A DNA stretch of 64,000 bases from contig WALT01000025.1 of NCBI GenBank assembly GCA_015522695.1, positions 62,001-126,000 of the forward strand, written 5' to 3'. A program made the translations under genes and the position numbers. Shown one piece after another: positions 8,164 through 17,256 of the stretch. This stretch comes from Nitrososphaerota archaeon (lineage in GTDB: Archaea > Thermoproteota > Nitrososphaeria > Conexivisphaerales > Conexivisphaeraceae). The notes beneath the pieces were generated by a model. That model saw only the letters and a program-made list of their open reading frames with translations. It did no database searches and had not been told where the DNA came from. How positions within the stretch are numbered: the first letter of the stretch is position 1; each line of letters starts with the position of its first letter.

Positions 8164-9202
8164 GTTCTTCTAGATACCTAAAAAGCTCGTCCTCATCATC
8201 GAATATCCTCGTAGAATAATATTTGAAGAAGGGGCTTTCCGGGCCCCTGAACACTACGTATACATCCTTAGCGCTCGAAAAGGCATAGGTCATCTCGGAG
8301 AGGACACCTGGGGACATGACGGGGACGTAATAGTAGATGATCACGAAATCGCTCTGATCTATGAGCTGATAATCCCGTGACACTATCTGGTCGTAGATAT
8401 CCTCCTTCACGCTCTCGACCTCCTTCAAGTCCACCTTGATGCTCTTACCGTCCACGACGATTTCACCCCCCAACTCAGCCGCATCGAGTATATCCGAGTC
8501 CTCTACCTCGCTGGGATCGAATATTATGAGTCCACGACTCCTAAGCCTCGACACGAACTCGTTCAGCCTCACCTGAAATTCATCTGCCTCTTCACCCTTT
8601 AGGTGGGTCATCGGGTAGCTCAGGTAAGCCTTGGGCCTCGAATAATCCCTCACCATCATGTACAATGTTTCAGGGGGCTGCCGTGCTGGGATCAAGTAGA
8701 AGGGCTTTCCCTGGAAGTCAGCTATCGACTTCGTTATGAGCGTCTCCTCGTCCCTCCACACCAACATGTCCTTGAGGCTAAGCCTGCCTCCCCATTGAGG
8801 TGAAGAGTCAAGTCTAGCCTTCACCTTCAGGATCGAGTCGACGACGTTCACATAGAGATCTGGGGATAGAAGGTTCAAGTAATAAAAGTCGAACGCCTGG
8901 AGGAGGTGTTTCCTCCATCTGAAGCAAGCATGGGTGTTAACGATCACGTTATGATGTCTCGAAGATTCCCTCAATATCTTCTCAAACACCGTCGTCCTGA
9001 GATAGTTGAGGGTTGAAGTGGCCAGATTCAGTATTTTGCCCTCAGGGATCTCGACCCCCAGGTTCTCCGCAGTCTCGAACATCAAGCTCCCCACGTCGAA
9101 TTCGACTACCTCAAGATCCCTGGACCTCATGATCTCCACGGCGCTGGATATATAGTCCTCCCTACCGCTTCCGCTCATGCCGGTCACGACCAGTTTAGCC
9201 AT
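8132..9202 (-). CDS. P-loop NTPase-like / nucleoside 2-deoxyribosyltransferase-like fusion
   Basis: 356 aa, two modules. The N-terminal ~180 residues look like a nucleotide kinase fold, with a glycine loop GMSGSGRED at 8-16 in which the usual Lys-Ser/Thr of Walker A is replaced by Arg14-Glu15, and [11 protein letters not shown] at 87-97. The C-terminal ~165 residues resemble nucleoside 2-deoxyribosyltransferases: [10 protein letters not shown] at 191-200, [10 protein letters not shown] near 283-291 and [11 protein letters not shown] at 297-307 with Glu303 in the position of the family nucleophile. Function is unknown; nucleotide salvage or surveillance is plausible. TTTTATC lies about 35 bp upstream of the ATG. 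It is upstream of and overlaps ThiD-ThiN. Confidence 0.65.
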   Translation of the reverse strand: MAKLVVTGMSGSGREDYISSAVEIMRSRDLEVVEFDVGSLMFETAENLGVEIPEGKILNLATSTLNYLRTTVFEKILRESSRHHNVIVNTHACFRWRKHLLQAFDFYYLNLLSPDLYVNVVDSILKVKARLDSSPQWGGRLSLKDMLVWRDEETLITKSIADFQGKPFYLIPARQPPETLYMMVRDYSRPKAYLSYPMTHLKGEEADEFQVRLNEFVSRLRSRGLIIFDPSEVEDSDILDAAELGGEIVVDGKSIKVDLKEVESVKEDIYDQIVSRDYQLIDQSDFVIIYYYVPVMSPGVLSEMTYAFSSAKDVYVVFRGPESPFFKYYSTRIFDDEDELFRYLEEHDILDVRDDL

Positions 9203-9313
9203 ATCCCGCTTTCTTTACAATACGACGAGATAAAATGGTATCCGCTGGGAGCAGTCTATATCGATGAAGGTATAGAATAAAAATGGACGGATATCGCCGT
9301 TTCTAATGTGTCA

Positions 9314-10666
9314 TCATTTAGGTATCGGGCTCTTCACGTAATCGACGAACCAGTTCATGCTCCACAACATGTCATGGTCAGCCCTGGGCACGATCTTACC
9401 ATCTATCCTGACCTTACCATCCTGATCCCTTATCGGCTCCCCTAGATTACCCTCCAGGCTGAAGGGCTCGAATATCAGCTCCTTCATGTCCTCATATCGT
9501 TGCTTGATCAACGTGGTCCATTCGCTCGGAACCACCGAGTTCACGGGAGCTGGATAAACGACGCCCTCAGGTTTACAGCAGGTGCTCTTGTCCTCGGGCT
9601 TCCTCCATCTATAGGGCACGAAGTCGCCTATCCTGCCCCAGATATCCACCGTCTCCCAGCTATCGGTCTCGACCATACGGTAGAAGTCACGGTATATCGG
9701 GCCCCAATTCACTATTTGACCTGTCAAATGGGCATGAGGACCATATTTCCTCATATCGCTGTAGTGGCTAAAGCTCCATACCTTCCTGCCCTTCTTCGTC
9801 GTATACTCCTCGGCGACCTCCAAGGTTGTTGGAGAGTCCTCAGTGAAGGCTAGCACATCGGCATTCCTCTCCTCCACGAGGCTCATCGCAGCCTGCCTAG
9901 TTTTGCCTGGGTTGAACCAGCTGAACAACCACACGACGTAGGCTTTGATGTCCTTTCCGGTCCTCTTCCTATATGAATAGTTCGCGCCCAACGCAAATGC
10001 ATTGATGTGCCTTATAACCTCAGGTGTCGGATAAGCGGCTACATATCCCATTATCCCCGTCTTCGTGACTGCACCAGCGGCGAGACCGCACAGATAATAC
10101 AATTGATAGAACTCGGCGAACGCCGCGCTCATATTTTGTGTAGCATTACCGGCAGCGCCGCTCTTATATCCGGAGATATGTACGAAGTATTTATCTGGAT
10201 GCTTGGCTGCAGCGTCGGCCGTGGCATCCATGTAACCGAAGCTCGTCGTTATCACCAGCTCAGCGCCTTGTGAGATCAGGCTCTCTATGGCGCCTGAGGC
10301 CTCGGCCTCCGGCACGCTCTCCACATATGTGCTCTTCCATCCCGGGACGTGCGAATCGGCCCACTTCCTGCCTTCATCATGTGCATGGGTCCACCCATAA
10401 TCGCCTACGGGACCCACGTAGATATAACCGGCCTTGAGTCCCCTTGCAGCCGTTATCGTCTTCGTAGGTCCTGCAGCCGTTATCGTCTTGGTGAAGGTCT
10501 TCGCGGGTCCTGCAGCTGGAGCGCTTGTCTGCCCAGCGAAGTAACCTATTACACCTCCAGCCACAGCCGTAGCTACTGCAATCCCGGCTGCAGCGGTACC
10601 GGATATCCCCAGGAACTCCCTCCTAGTTAGAAGCTTCCTTTCAGCATCCTTGCTAGTAGATGCCAA
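9314..10666 (-). CDS. BMP-family ABC transporter substrate-binding protein
   Basis: 450 aa. The N-terminus carries a twin-arginine-type signal (TRREFLG with Arg15-Arg16, then an Ala/Gly-rich hydrophobic stretch), so it is probably exported folded and anchored by its uncleaved or lipid-free hydrophobic segment. A short linker contains the repeated motif TKTITAA. The mature domain (from about GLKAGYIYVGP) is of the BMP/PnrA class that binds nucleosides in characterised members. The start codon is TTG. It is the last gene of a four-gene importer operon, 78 bp downstream of the second permease. The exact ligand is unknown. Confidence 0.85.
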   Translation of the reverse strand: MASTSKDAERKLLTRREFLGISGTAAAGIAVATAVAGGVIGYFAGQTSAPAAGPAKTFTKTITAAGPTKTITAARGLKAGYIYVGPVGDYGWTHAHDEGRKWADSHVPGWKSTYVESVPEAEASGAIESLISQGAELVITTSFGYMDATADAAAKHPDKYFVHISGYKSGAAGNATQNMSAAFAEFYQLYYLCGLAAGAVTKTGIMGYVAAYPTPEVIRHINAFALGANYSYRKRTGKDIKAYVVWLFSWFNPGKTRQAAMSLVEERNADVLAFTEDSPTTLEVAEEYTTKKGRKVWSFSHYSDMRKYGPHAHLTGQIVNWGPIYRDFYRMVETDSWETVDIWGRIGDFVPYRWRKPEDKSTCCKPEGVVYPAPVNSVVPSEWTTLIKQRYEDMKELIFEPFSLEGNLGEPIRDQDGKVRIDGKIVPRADHDMLWSMNWFVDYVKSPIPK

Positions 10667-10744
10667 CCTAAATGTTCACCACCATCCTAGAAGCTTGAAG
10701 TGTAATATAAGTTTTCTATACAGGAGGATGTAGATCGATCCACC

Positions 10745-11749
10745 TTATTCCTCTCTCGCATATGGTATTGCAAGCGCCGCTGGGACCCCTATCTTCTTCC
10801 TTATCATCTCATACGAAAGAGCGACCAAAACTATTATCGTCGTCACATATGGCAGCATGAGGAGGAATTGAGGAGCGGTCGTCCCATAGCCCAGAACTTG
10901 AAGCCTGAACTGCAGGGCCTCAACGCCGCCGAAGAGATATGCACCGGCCATCACCCTCAACGGACTCCAAGCCGCGAATATCACGAGCGCCAAGGCCACG
11001 AAGCCACGTCCAGCCGTCATGCCCTCAACCCAGAATGGCTGATATCCTATGAAGAGGAAGGCACCGGCGAGCCCTGCAAGAGCACCACCCAGCAGAGTCG
11101 CGACGTAACGTATCAGATACACGTTTATACCTAAACTATCGGCCATAGCAGGGTTCTCGCCCACGCTCCTTATATTCAGACCAGGTCTCGTCTTAAATAG
11201 AAACCACCATAGCAGTACCGTTAGAACATATGATGCATATATGATGGCGTTCTGCCGGAAGAAGGCTGGACCTATAACCGGTATTTGAGAGAGCAGAGGT
11301 ATCGATATGTCCGGGAGCTTTGGTGTACTCTGTCTATAGGCCATGGACATGGGCAGCGATGGGTTGATCGCCCTGAGTATCCCAACCCTTACATCCGGGA
11401 ATGTCAAATAGCCGCTGAGGCCCAGCCCGAACAGCGTTATCGCCAGACCACTCACTATCTGGTTTAGCCTGAACGATATCGATATCACCGCATGTATCAG
11501 CGCGAGGAGCGTCGCCATCCCCATCGCTACCAAGATCGCCAGCAGATCATTCCCGGTCGCCAGCGTGATCAAATACGAAAAGGCCGCCCCCACTATCATC
11601 ATGCCCTCGACGCCCAGGTTCAGTATTCCAGATCTCTCAGCGTATGTTTCCCCCAGGGCAGCGAGAAGGAGCACCGTGCCAGCTTGTACCGTGCTACTGA
11701 GAAAGGCCCCCAGCCATTCCACACCGACCGCCACTACCTCCGCCCCCAT
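10745..11749 (-). CDS. ABC transporter permease, BMP/nucleoside type (second permease)
   Basis: 334 aa with about nine hydrophobic segments. The signature YAERSGILNLGVEGMMIVGA near the N-terminus and the central SVGENPAMADSLGINV are typical of the NupQ/YufQ half of branched-chain/BMP-type permeases. Its start overlaps the end of the partner permease gene by 16 bp, which indicates coupled translation and a 1:1 heterodimer. Confidence 0.9.
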   Translation of the reverse strand: MGAEVVAVGVEWLGAFLSSTVQAGTVLLLAALGETYAERSGILNLGVEGMMIVGAAFSYLITLATGNDLLAILVAMGMATLLALIHAVISISFRLNQIVSGLAITLFGLGLSGYLTFPDVRVGILRAINPSLPMSMAYRQSTPKLPDISIPLLSQIPVIGPAFFRQNAIIYASYVLTVLLWWFLFKTRPGLNIRSVGENPAMADSLGINVYLIRYVATLLGGALAGLAGAFLFIGYQPFWVEGMTAGRGFVALALVIFAAWSPLRVMAGAYLFGGVEALQFRLQVLGYGTTAPQFLLMLPYVTTIIVLVALSYEMIRKKIGVPAALAIPYAREE

Positions 11750-12831
11750 GATACTTCTAAGCTGTAGCGTTTCAGGAACTCGCCGGTGATCACGAAGAGG
11801 AATATCAACGCCTGGAAAACCTGTATCCCGGAGAATGGTATGCGTAATGCCGCCTGTAAGGCCTCACCGGCGGTCACCAGACCGCCGAATATCAGACCGG
11901 CTGGCACGGCGATCCATGGATTTAGCTCGGAGAGAAAGGCCACTATTATGGCAGTATATCCATACCCGGGCGATGCCCTGGGCCTGAGCCTGCCTATTAT
12001 GCCGCTCACTATGGACAAACCCCCAAGGCCCGCTAGGCCGGCGCTTATCAACATCCCGAGAAGTGCCACCTGCATATAGCTTATGCCAGCATATCTGGCG
12101 GCTGACGCACTCTCACCCACCACCCTTATTTCATATCCGAGTTTAGTCCTAGAGAGCACATAATAGACCAGAATCGCCACCACAACACATGCGATGACTC
12201 CAGATGTTATCGTAGTCCCAGGTATGAGCGGTATGAGGGCGTAATCGGGAAATGGTATCGTCAATGGGAATCCATGTCCATGTGGGTCCTTCCATGGTCC
12301 ATATACAAGGTAGTCGACGAAAAGCATCGCTATGTAGTTCATCATGAGCGTAGTCAGAACTTCGTTGACTTGCAGCTTCGCCCTGAGGAAGGCAGGTATC
12401 AGCCCCCAAATTCCGCCCACGGAGAAGGCGGTGACGACCATCGTTGGCATCATCAGTGCTGGTGGGAGCATGTGGGACGCCGCTCCCCATAGCACCACAC
12501 CTGTGGCTGCGAACATCCCCAGGTATATCTGGCCCTCAGCCCCGATGTTCCAGAAATTCATCCTGAAGGCTACTATCAACCCTAGCGTCGCCAATACTAT
12601 GGGAACGCCACGTGCCATCGACTCACCGAGGAGCCCGGGATCCACGAACACGTGGACTATAACGGCATAAGCCTCGATAGGATCCCTACCTATAGCCCAG
12701 AAGAGCATCGCGGTGACGAACACCGCCAACAAAACAGCACCGATGGAGACCGCCACGCTGACCCAACGGGTGACCATTCGCCTTCTCCTCAATACTACTT
12801 CAACAGGACCTATTCTACGCCTGTAGGACAA
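11734..12831 (-). CDS. ABC transporter permease, BMP/nucleoside type (first permease)
   Basis: 365 aa, multi-spanning, with the NupP/YufP-type segments VAFRMNFWNIGAEGQIYLG and VVGESASAARYAGISY, the coupling-helix region that contacts the ATPase. It lies between the ATPase gene (10 bp gap) and the second permease (16 bp overlap). It forms the channel with that second permease. Confidence 0.9.
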   Translation of the reverse strand: MSYRRRIGPVEVVLRRRRMVTRWVSVAVSIGAVLLAVFVTAMLFWAIGRDPIEAYAVIVHVFVDPGLLGESMARGVPIVLATLGLIVAFRMNFWNIGAEGQIYLGMFAATGVVLWGAASHMLPPALMMPTMVVTAFSVGGIWGLIPAFLRAKLQVNEVLTTLMMNYIAMLFVDYLVYGPWKDPHGHGFPLTIPFPDYALIPLIPGTTITSGVIACVVVAILVYYVLSRTKLGYEIRVVGESASAARYAGISYMQVALLGMLISAGLAGLGGLSIVSGIIGRLRPRASPGYGYTAIIVAFLSELNPWIAVPAGLIFGGLVTAGEALQAALRIPFSGIQVFQALIFLFVITGEFLKRYSLEVSWGRR

Positions 12832-12841
12832 GGCCTGCTCC

Positions 12842-14398
12842 CTAGGCTGGTATTTCCTCCAACCTCTTGGCTCCGGCCATCATCAAACCGACCTCCTCAT
12901 AGCTCGTCTCAGAAGGTCTAACCACTCCCATTATCTGGCCTTCAAATATGACGGCTATCCTATCGCTGAGCTGGAATATCTCCTCGAGGTCCTCTGAGAC
13001 CAGGAATATAGCTGATCCCATCTCCCTGTAGCGTAGGAGCGTCTTCCTGACGTACTCGGTCGCGCCGACATCGAGGCCCCGCGTAGGGTACATCGCGACG
13101 ACGAGCCTTGGCGTCTTGCCACCGGGGCGGCCACCCAGCTCTCTAGCGACTACGACCTTCTGTTGATTTCCTCCGGATAGATGTCTGGTCGTCTCACGGA
13201 CGTTAGGTGTGACTATCTCGAACTTCCTCACGAGCTTTTCAGCGTTCTCATCGACCATGCGCCAGTTTATCACGGCCCTCCTCGAGAAGGGCTCATATCT
13301 GTAGTACCTAAGCACGAGATTTTCCGCCACGTTCATCCCTATCACGAGCCCCTCTCGTTGTCTCTCAGCTGGTATGTACGCTATGCCCTTCTCTATGAAG
13401 GCGCGGGGACCCTTGTTCGTCACATCCACGCCGTCCACTACTACCCTACCATGCGTGACCTTTCTAAGGCCCGTTGCGACCTCGGCAAGCTCCAGCTGCC
13501 CGTTGCCGGTAACTCCAGCTATGCCCAACACCTCCCTTTCCCTCACGATCAAAGTGATCCCCCTCAACGCCGGAACCCCCTTTTCACCCAACGCATGGAC
13601 GTCCTCGAGTTGTAATACAGGACGCCCAGGTTCGACCGACTCTTTCTCCAATCTGAAGAGCACTGGACGGCCGACCATGAGCCTCGCGAGTTCCTCCCTT
13701 GTAGCCTTCTCCATCGACATCGTGGCCACAACTCGACCTTTCCTCATCACGGTAACCCTATTACCGACGGCGAACACCTCCTCGAGCTTATGTGTGATGA
13801 ACACGATGCCCTTGCCCTCTTCCCTCATCTTCTTCAGACTCTCGAAGAGCCCACGCGTCTCTTGAGGTGTCAGGACGGATGTCGGTTCATCGAGTATCAA
13901 TATATCGGCCCCATGATAGAGGACCTTGAGTATCTCCACCATCTGTTTTTCCCCAGCTGAAAGCTGCCATATCCTTGCAAACGGGTTTATCTTCCAGCCG
14001 TACCGGCTCGCTAGATCTGAGATCTCATGTGCCGCCCTTCCGACGTCAAGCTTGAATCGAGGGCTCTTCAACCCTAGTATCACGTTCTCAACCACGGTGT
14101 GTGGGGGGATGAGTTTGAAGTGCTGATGTACCATGCCTATCCCTAGATGTAAAGCGTCCGCGGGAGATCCTATCTTCACCGGTTTTCCTCTAACCAGGAT
14201 CTTTCCTTCATCGGGTCTATAGAGACCATAGAGTATGTTCATGAGCGTGGTCTTTCCAGCACCGTTCTCGCCGAGAAGTGCGTGTATCTCCCCCCTGTAG
14301 AGGGTGAAGTTGACGTGATCATTCGCGAGGACGCCCGGGAAGCTTTTGACGATATCGCGCATCTCGACTAGCTTCTTCGATGGGCTGGTATCCATCAC
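12842..14398 (-). CDS. ABC transporter ATP-binding protein with two ATPase domains, BMP type
   Basis: 518 aa, a tandem ABC protein. The first domain has Walker A LLGENGAGKTTL, the signature LSAGEKQMVEI and Walker B ILILDEPTS. The second domain has the degenerate nucleotide loop GVTGNGQLELAE normal in this family, the signature LSGGNQQKVVVAREL and the Walker B-like VVAMYPTRGLDVG. It energises the two permeases. It is the first gene of the operon; the 108 bp before it are shared with the divergent phosphohexomutase gene and hold its promoter. Confidence 0.93.
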   Translation of the reverse strand: MMDTSPSKKLVEMRDIVKSFPGVLANDHVNFTLYRGEIHALLGENGAGKTTLMNILYGLYRPDEGKILVRGKPVKIGSPADALHLGIGMVHQHFKLIPPHTVVENVILGLKSPRFKLDVGRAAHEISDLASRYGWKINPFARIWQLSAGEKQMVEILKVLYHGADILILDEPTSVLTPQETRGLFESLKKMREEGKGIVFITHKLEEVFAVGNRVTVMRKGRVVATMSMEKATREELARLMVGRPVLFRLEKESVEPGRPVLQLEDVHALGEKGVPALRGITLIVREREVLGIAGVTGNGQLELAEVATGLRKVTHGRVVVDGVDVTNKGPRAFIEKGIAYIPAERQREGLVIGMNVAENLVLRYYRYEPFSRRAVINWRMVDENAEKLVRKFEIVTPNVRETTRHLSGGNQQKVVVARELGGRPGGKTPRLVVAMYPTRGLDVGATEYVRKTLLRYREMGSAIFLVSEDLEEIFQLSDRIAVIFEGQIMGVVRPSETSYEEVGLMMAGAKRLEEIPA

Positions 14399-14506
14399 CG
14401 CCTTTTGGTCCTATTCCAAAATAAAACTTTCCTCATCCATCGGATATAGTCCGCATGGGAAACGATGTGGTCCGGTAAAGAGAATAGTCCCCTCATATCA
14501 AGGGAT

Positions 14507-15877
14507 ATGGAGATGGGCAGGATATTTCGAGCTTACGATATCAGGGGGATATATCCGGATGAGCTCGATGGGGCCCTAGCCTACCGTATAGGCCAAGCTT
14601 ATGCTACCCTGACGAATGCAGAGGAGATCTTCATTGGTAGGGATTCCAGGCTCACAGGTCCGTTACTTCTGAACGCCTTTGCTTCGGGGTCCATGAGCGC
14701 AGGATTATCCTTGATCGATGTCGGCCTCGTGCACACCCCCCTCATATATTGGCTCACATCTAAAAATCCTACTACTGAGGGCGTCATGGTCACCGCTTCT
14801 CACAATCCACCAGAGTATAATGGATTTAAGATATCGTATAGGGGAAGGGCATATTCCTATGAAACGTTCTTCGTAAACGTAGAGGAGGCCATCTCACGCG
14901 GACCCATCAAGAGTACATCATGGGATCATGTAGGCAGCCTCAAACATGACAGCCCGCTCAGGGATTACGAGGAGGACCTCCTATCCAAGATAGGGCGATT
15001 GGAGAGGGGCTTGAAGATCGTCGTGGATGCTGGTAACGGTTCCTGTGGCTTCGCTGCAAGCCTGCTCAAGGAGCTGGGAGCACAAGTCGTGGGCGTTTAC
15101 TTGAACCCGGATGGCAGGTTTCCACACCATATACCCGATCCGCTGAGGCTGGAGGCATATACGGACATCGATGATGTGGTCGTGCGAGAAGGGGCCGACA
15201 TGGGCATACTGTTCGATGGCGACTGTGATAGGGTAGGTTTCGTGGACGATAGAGGTAGACCTCTGAGCGGCGATGTCGCTACGATGATGTTGGCCGAGGA
15301 CGTATTATCCAAGAGGCCTGGTTCTAAGATCGTGCTCAACGTGTTGCTCTCGAGGGCCGTCTTCGAATACATAGAGCGCCTCGGGGGTAAACCGGTGATG
15401 GTCAGGGTGGGCCATTCCTATATACAGGACGCGATGGAGAAAGAGGAGGCTCCATACGCCGGTGAGATCAGCGGGCACTTCTACTTCGCGGACGATTACT
15501 ATGGATTCGATGACGCCATCTATGCAGCCCTCAGGATGTCTCGGATATTATCACGATCGAAGGACAGGTTATCCGATCTCGTGGATCGATTGCCCAGATA
15601 CCGCTCGATACCCGAAAGGAGGATCCACTGTCCGGACGATATTAAGTTCGATGTCGTCGAGAAGCTCAAAGGGAAGTACGAGCGTGAGGGCCTGAGGATG
15701 ATGAACATCGACGGTGTGAGGGTGGAGGTTGAAGGAGGTTGGTGGCTCGTGAGGGCGTCCAACACGGAGCCCGCCCTCGTGATGAGGGCGGAGGCCGACG
15801 ACGAGAGGTCGCTGGAGGAGCTCGTGAGGAAGATGGAGAAGGACGTCATGGAGGCTATGGAGAGGAGCAGAGCCTAG
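14507..15877 (+). CDS. Phosphomannomutase/phosphoglucomutase family protein
   Basis: About 457 aa from ATG 14507 (ATG 14513 is equally good; the frame stays open to 14465, but the conserved IFRAYDIRGIYPDE begins only a few residues after these). All four family motifs are present: the phosphoserine loop VTASHNPPEYNG, the metal site FDGDCDRVG, the sugar-recognition GEISGHF and the phosphate-binding RASNTEPALVMR. It interconverts hexose 1- and 6-phosphates, supplying precursors for glycans such as those made by the cluster at 47.8-52.5 kb. The tail overlaps the DUF429 gene on the other strand by 23 bp. Confidence 0.93.
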   Translation: MEMGRIFRAYDIRGIYPDELDGALAYRIGQAYATLTNAEEIFIGRDSRLTGPLLLNAFASGSMSAGLSLIDVGLVHTPLIYWLTSKNPTTEGVMVTASHNPPEYNGFKISYRGRAYSYETFFVNVEEAISRGPIKSTSWDHVGSLKHDSPLRDYEEDLLSKIGRLERGLKIVVDAGNGSCGFAASLLKELGAQVVGVYLNPDGRFPHHIPDPLRLEAYTDIDDVVVREGADMGILFDGDCDRVGFVDDRGRPLSGDVATMMLAEDVLSKRPGSKIVLNVLLSRAVFEYIERLGGKPVMVRVGHSYIQDAMEKEEAPYAGEISGHFYFADDYYGFDDAIYAALRMSRILSRSKDRLSDLVDRLPRYRSIPERRIHCPDDIKFDVVEKLKGKYEREGLRMMNIDGVRVEVEGGWWLVRASNTEPALVMRAEADDERSLEELVRKMEKDVMEAMERSRA

Positions 15878-16403
15878 GCAAGATATGTATCGTCCCATCG
15901 ATGCCGGTGTATACACTGGTTAATTTGAATATATGATAATAAGCTGTTAGGGAGGCGACCATGGCGTCCAGGATGTCCTCGTCGTTGGGCACGTTCCTAT
16001 ATCCTATCCCGGTCACATCCAAGAGTTGTTCATAAGTCCTGCACCCGCTGGCTATGAGGGAGCTGTGAGGGTGTGTTTCTATCACGATCGCTCCGGCTGA
16101 TCTAAGCTTGCACGCCAGTCTTATTGCCCTCTTCGAGAGCCTTTTCATGGAAGCCCAAGCTGGAGGTAGCAGCTTGAAGCCCGACTTCATGACAATCCTA
16201 TCGACCTCCCTGAAGGAATTCGATGACGTCAACGATAGAGGGGCGTCCATTGCGATTACTCCAGAGCCTGTAGAGGCAGCCAGGAGCTCATCGTCCCCAT
16301 GGATACAATCGGCCGAAATTATCTCCCGTGTGACCGTGTCGAGGATCACATGACCACTGCACTTGGACGATGTCGCTGAGGGATCTATACCCGAAACCTT
16401 CAA
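15855..16403 (-). CDS. DUF429 family protein (RNase H-fold predicted nuclease)
   Basis: About 182 aa from a TTG at 16403. The frame is open farther upstream, but this TTG overlaps the TGA of the preceding gene as TTGA and sits just before the conserved start VSGIDPS. Family landmarks are GIDPS, IAMDAPLSL and VIETHPHS, whose acidic residues are arranged like an RNase H-type active site. Biochemical activity is not established. It follows two DUF5320-like genes and DUF134 on the same strand. Confidence 0.7.
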   Translation of the reverse strand: MKVSGIDPSATSSKCSGHVILDTVTREIISADCIHGDDELLAASTGSGVIAMDAPLSLTSSNSFREVDRIVMKSGFKLLPPAWASMKRLSKRAIRLACKLRSAGAIVIETHPHSSLIASGCRTYEQLLDVTGIGYRNVPNDEDILDAMVASLTAYYHIFKLTSVYTGIDGTIHILPRLCSSP

Positions 16404-16612
16404 ACGCCAGCCGAAGACGACTTGAGCTGGTTTATCCTCGTCCTTATAGCTGAGAGCTGTGCCTCGAGCACTTTCTCCCAATACTCGAGAAAGGCCAGCT
16501 CAGCCTGCGGTGTAAATCCTGGAAATGGATATCCATATTGTGGGTTCGTCAACGTCCATAACCATGGACATCTCCAGCCCCTCCAGGGAGGCCACCACCA
16601 GGACATCTCCAT
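16400..16612 (-). CDS. Small Trp-rich protein, DUF5320-like
   Basis: 70 aa: a Trp/Pro-rich N-terminal third (MSWWWPPWRGWRCPWLW) followed by a helical segment with coiled-coil character (AELAFLEYWEKVLEAQLSAI). The same plan is seen in its upstream neighbour, one base away, so the two look like paralogues. Function unknown. ATG start at 16612; its TGA overlaps the TTG of DUF429 by four bases. Confidence 0.65.
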   Translation of the reverse strand: MEMSWWWPPWRGWRCPWLWTLTNPQYGYPFPGFTPQAELAFLEYWEKVLEAQLSAIRTRINQLKSSSAGV

Positions 16613-16613
16613 T

Positions 16614-16874
16614 TCACCCGCTCAGTTGTTTTTTGAGCTCCTCGAGCCTGGACTTGACACGGGTCAGCTCATCCTCCAATTGTTTGCTGTACTCCTCCAA
16701 TCGACTTAGCTCGTCAGGAGGACTTGGCTGTTGCATCTGCAAGGGATCGGTGTAATATAACCAGGGCGGCCATCCACATGTGAAGGGTTGTTGTACCATA
16801 CCGGTTGGACCCCAGTACGAGCTCCATGGACCTCTACCCCATCCTCTTCTCCAACCACCTTTCCAGCCCCACAT
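16614..16874 (-). CDS. Small Trp/Gly-rich coiled-coil protein, DUF5320-like
   Basis: 86 aa. The N-terminus is Gly/Trp/Arg-rich (MWGWKGGWRRGWGRGPW), the middle is Pro-rich, and the last ~35 residues form a predicted coiled coil (LEEYSKQLEDELTRVKSRLE). DUF5320 proteins are often encoded beside DUF134 and Mrp/NifX-type iron-sulfur genes in archaea; here DUF134 is 45 bp upstream, but no NifX or Mrp is present. Confidence 0.65.
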   Translation of the reverse strand: MWGWKGGWRRGWGRGPWSSYWGPTGMVQQPFTCGWPPWLYYTDPLQMQQPSPPDELSRLEEYSKQLEDELTRVKSRLEELKKQLSG

Positions 16875-16919
16875 CTCATGTTTTTGTGCATATGCACGAT
16901 AATATAAACTTTACCACGA

Positions 16920-17231
16920 TTATCTCTCCTCCACTGGCACTATCACCAGAGGGCGACCTTCTATCATCATCGCAATTACCTTTCTCCTGGCATTCTCAAG
17001 GATCCTCCATAGTGTACCTCTCGAGACCTCCATCAGTTTAGCTGCCTCCTCCTGGAGGAGTCCATTATAGTCGACGAGCCTCAGGGCCTCCAATTCGTCC
17101 AGCGTCAGCGTCACCGGCGGAGGCGTGGGGGGAAGCCTTGTCGATGGGATGAAAACGGGAAATTCGGGCCTGAACCTAACCGTCCTAGGCTTGAGTGGAC
17201 GTCCGCGTCTCCATCTCCATGTGCCGTGCAA
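16920..17231 (-). CDS. DUF134 family DNA-binding protein
   Basis: 103 aa, standard DUF134 (COG1342). The N-terminal basic segment RRGRPLKPR is followed by FIPSTRLPP, then a sigma-70 region 4-like helix-turn-helix: LDELEALRLVDYNGLLQEEA (acidic family signature) and LMEVSRGTLWRILENARRK (recognition helix). Probably a transcription factor for the DUF5320 genes directly downstream. ATG start at 17231, 25 bp after the PIN-domain gene. Confidence 0.88.
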   Translation of the reverse strand: MHGTWRWRRGRPLKPRTVRFRPEFPVFIPSTRLPPTPPPVTLTLDELEALRLVDYNGLLQEEAAKLMEVSRGTLWRILENARRKVIAMMIEGRPLVIVPVEER

Positions 17232-17256
17232 CGTCCTCTCTCGTCTTCGAGGAGTT

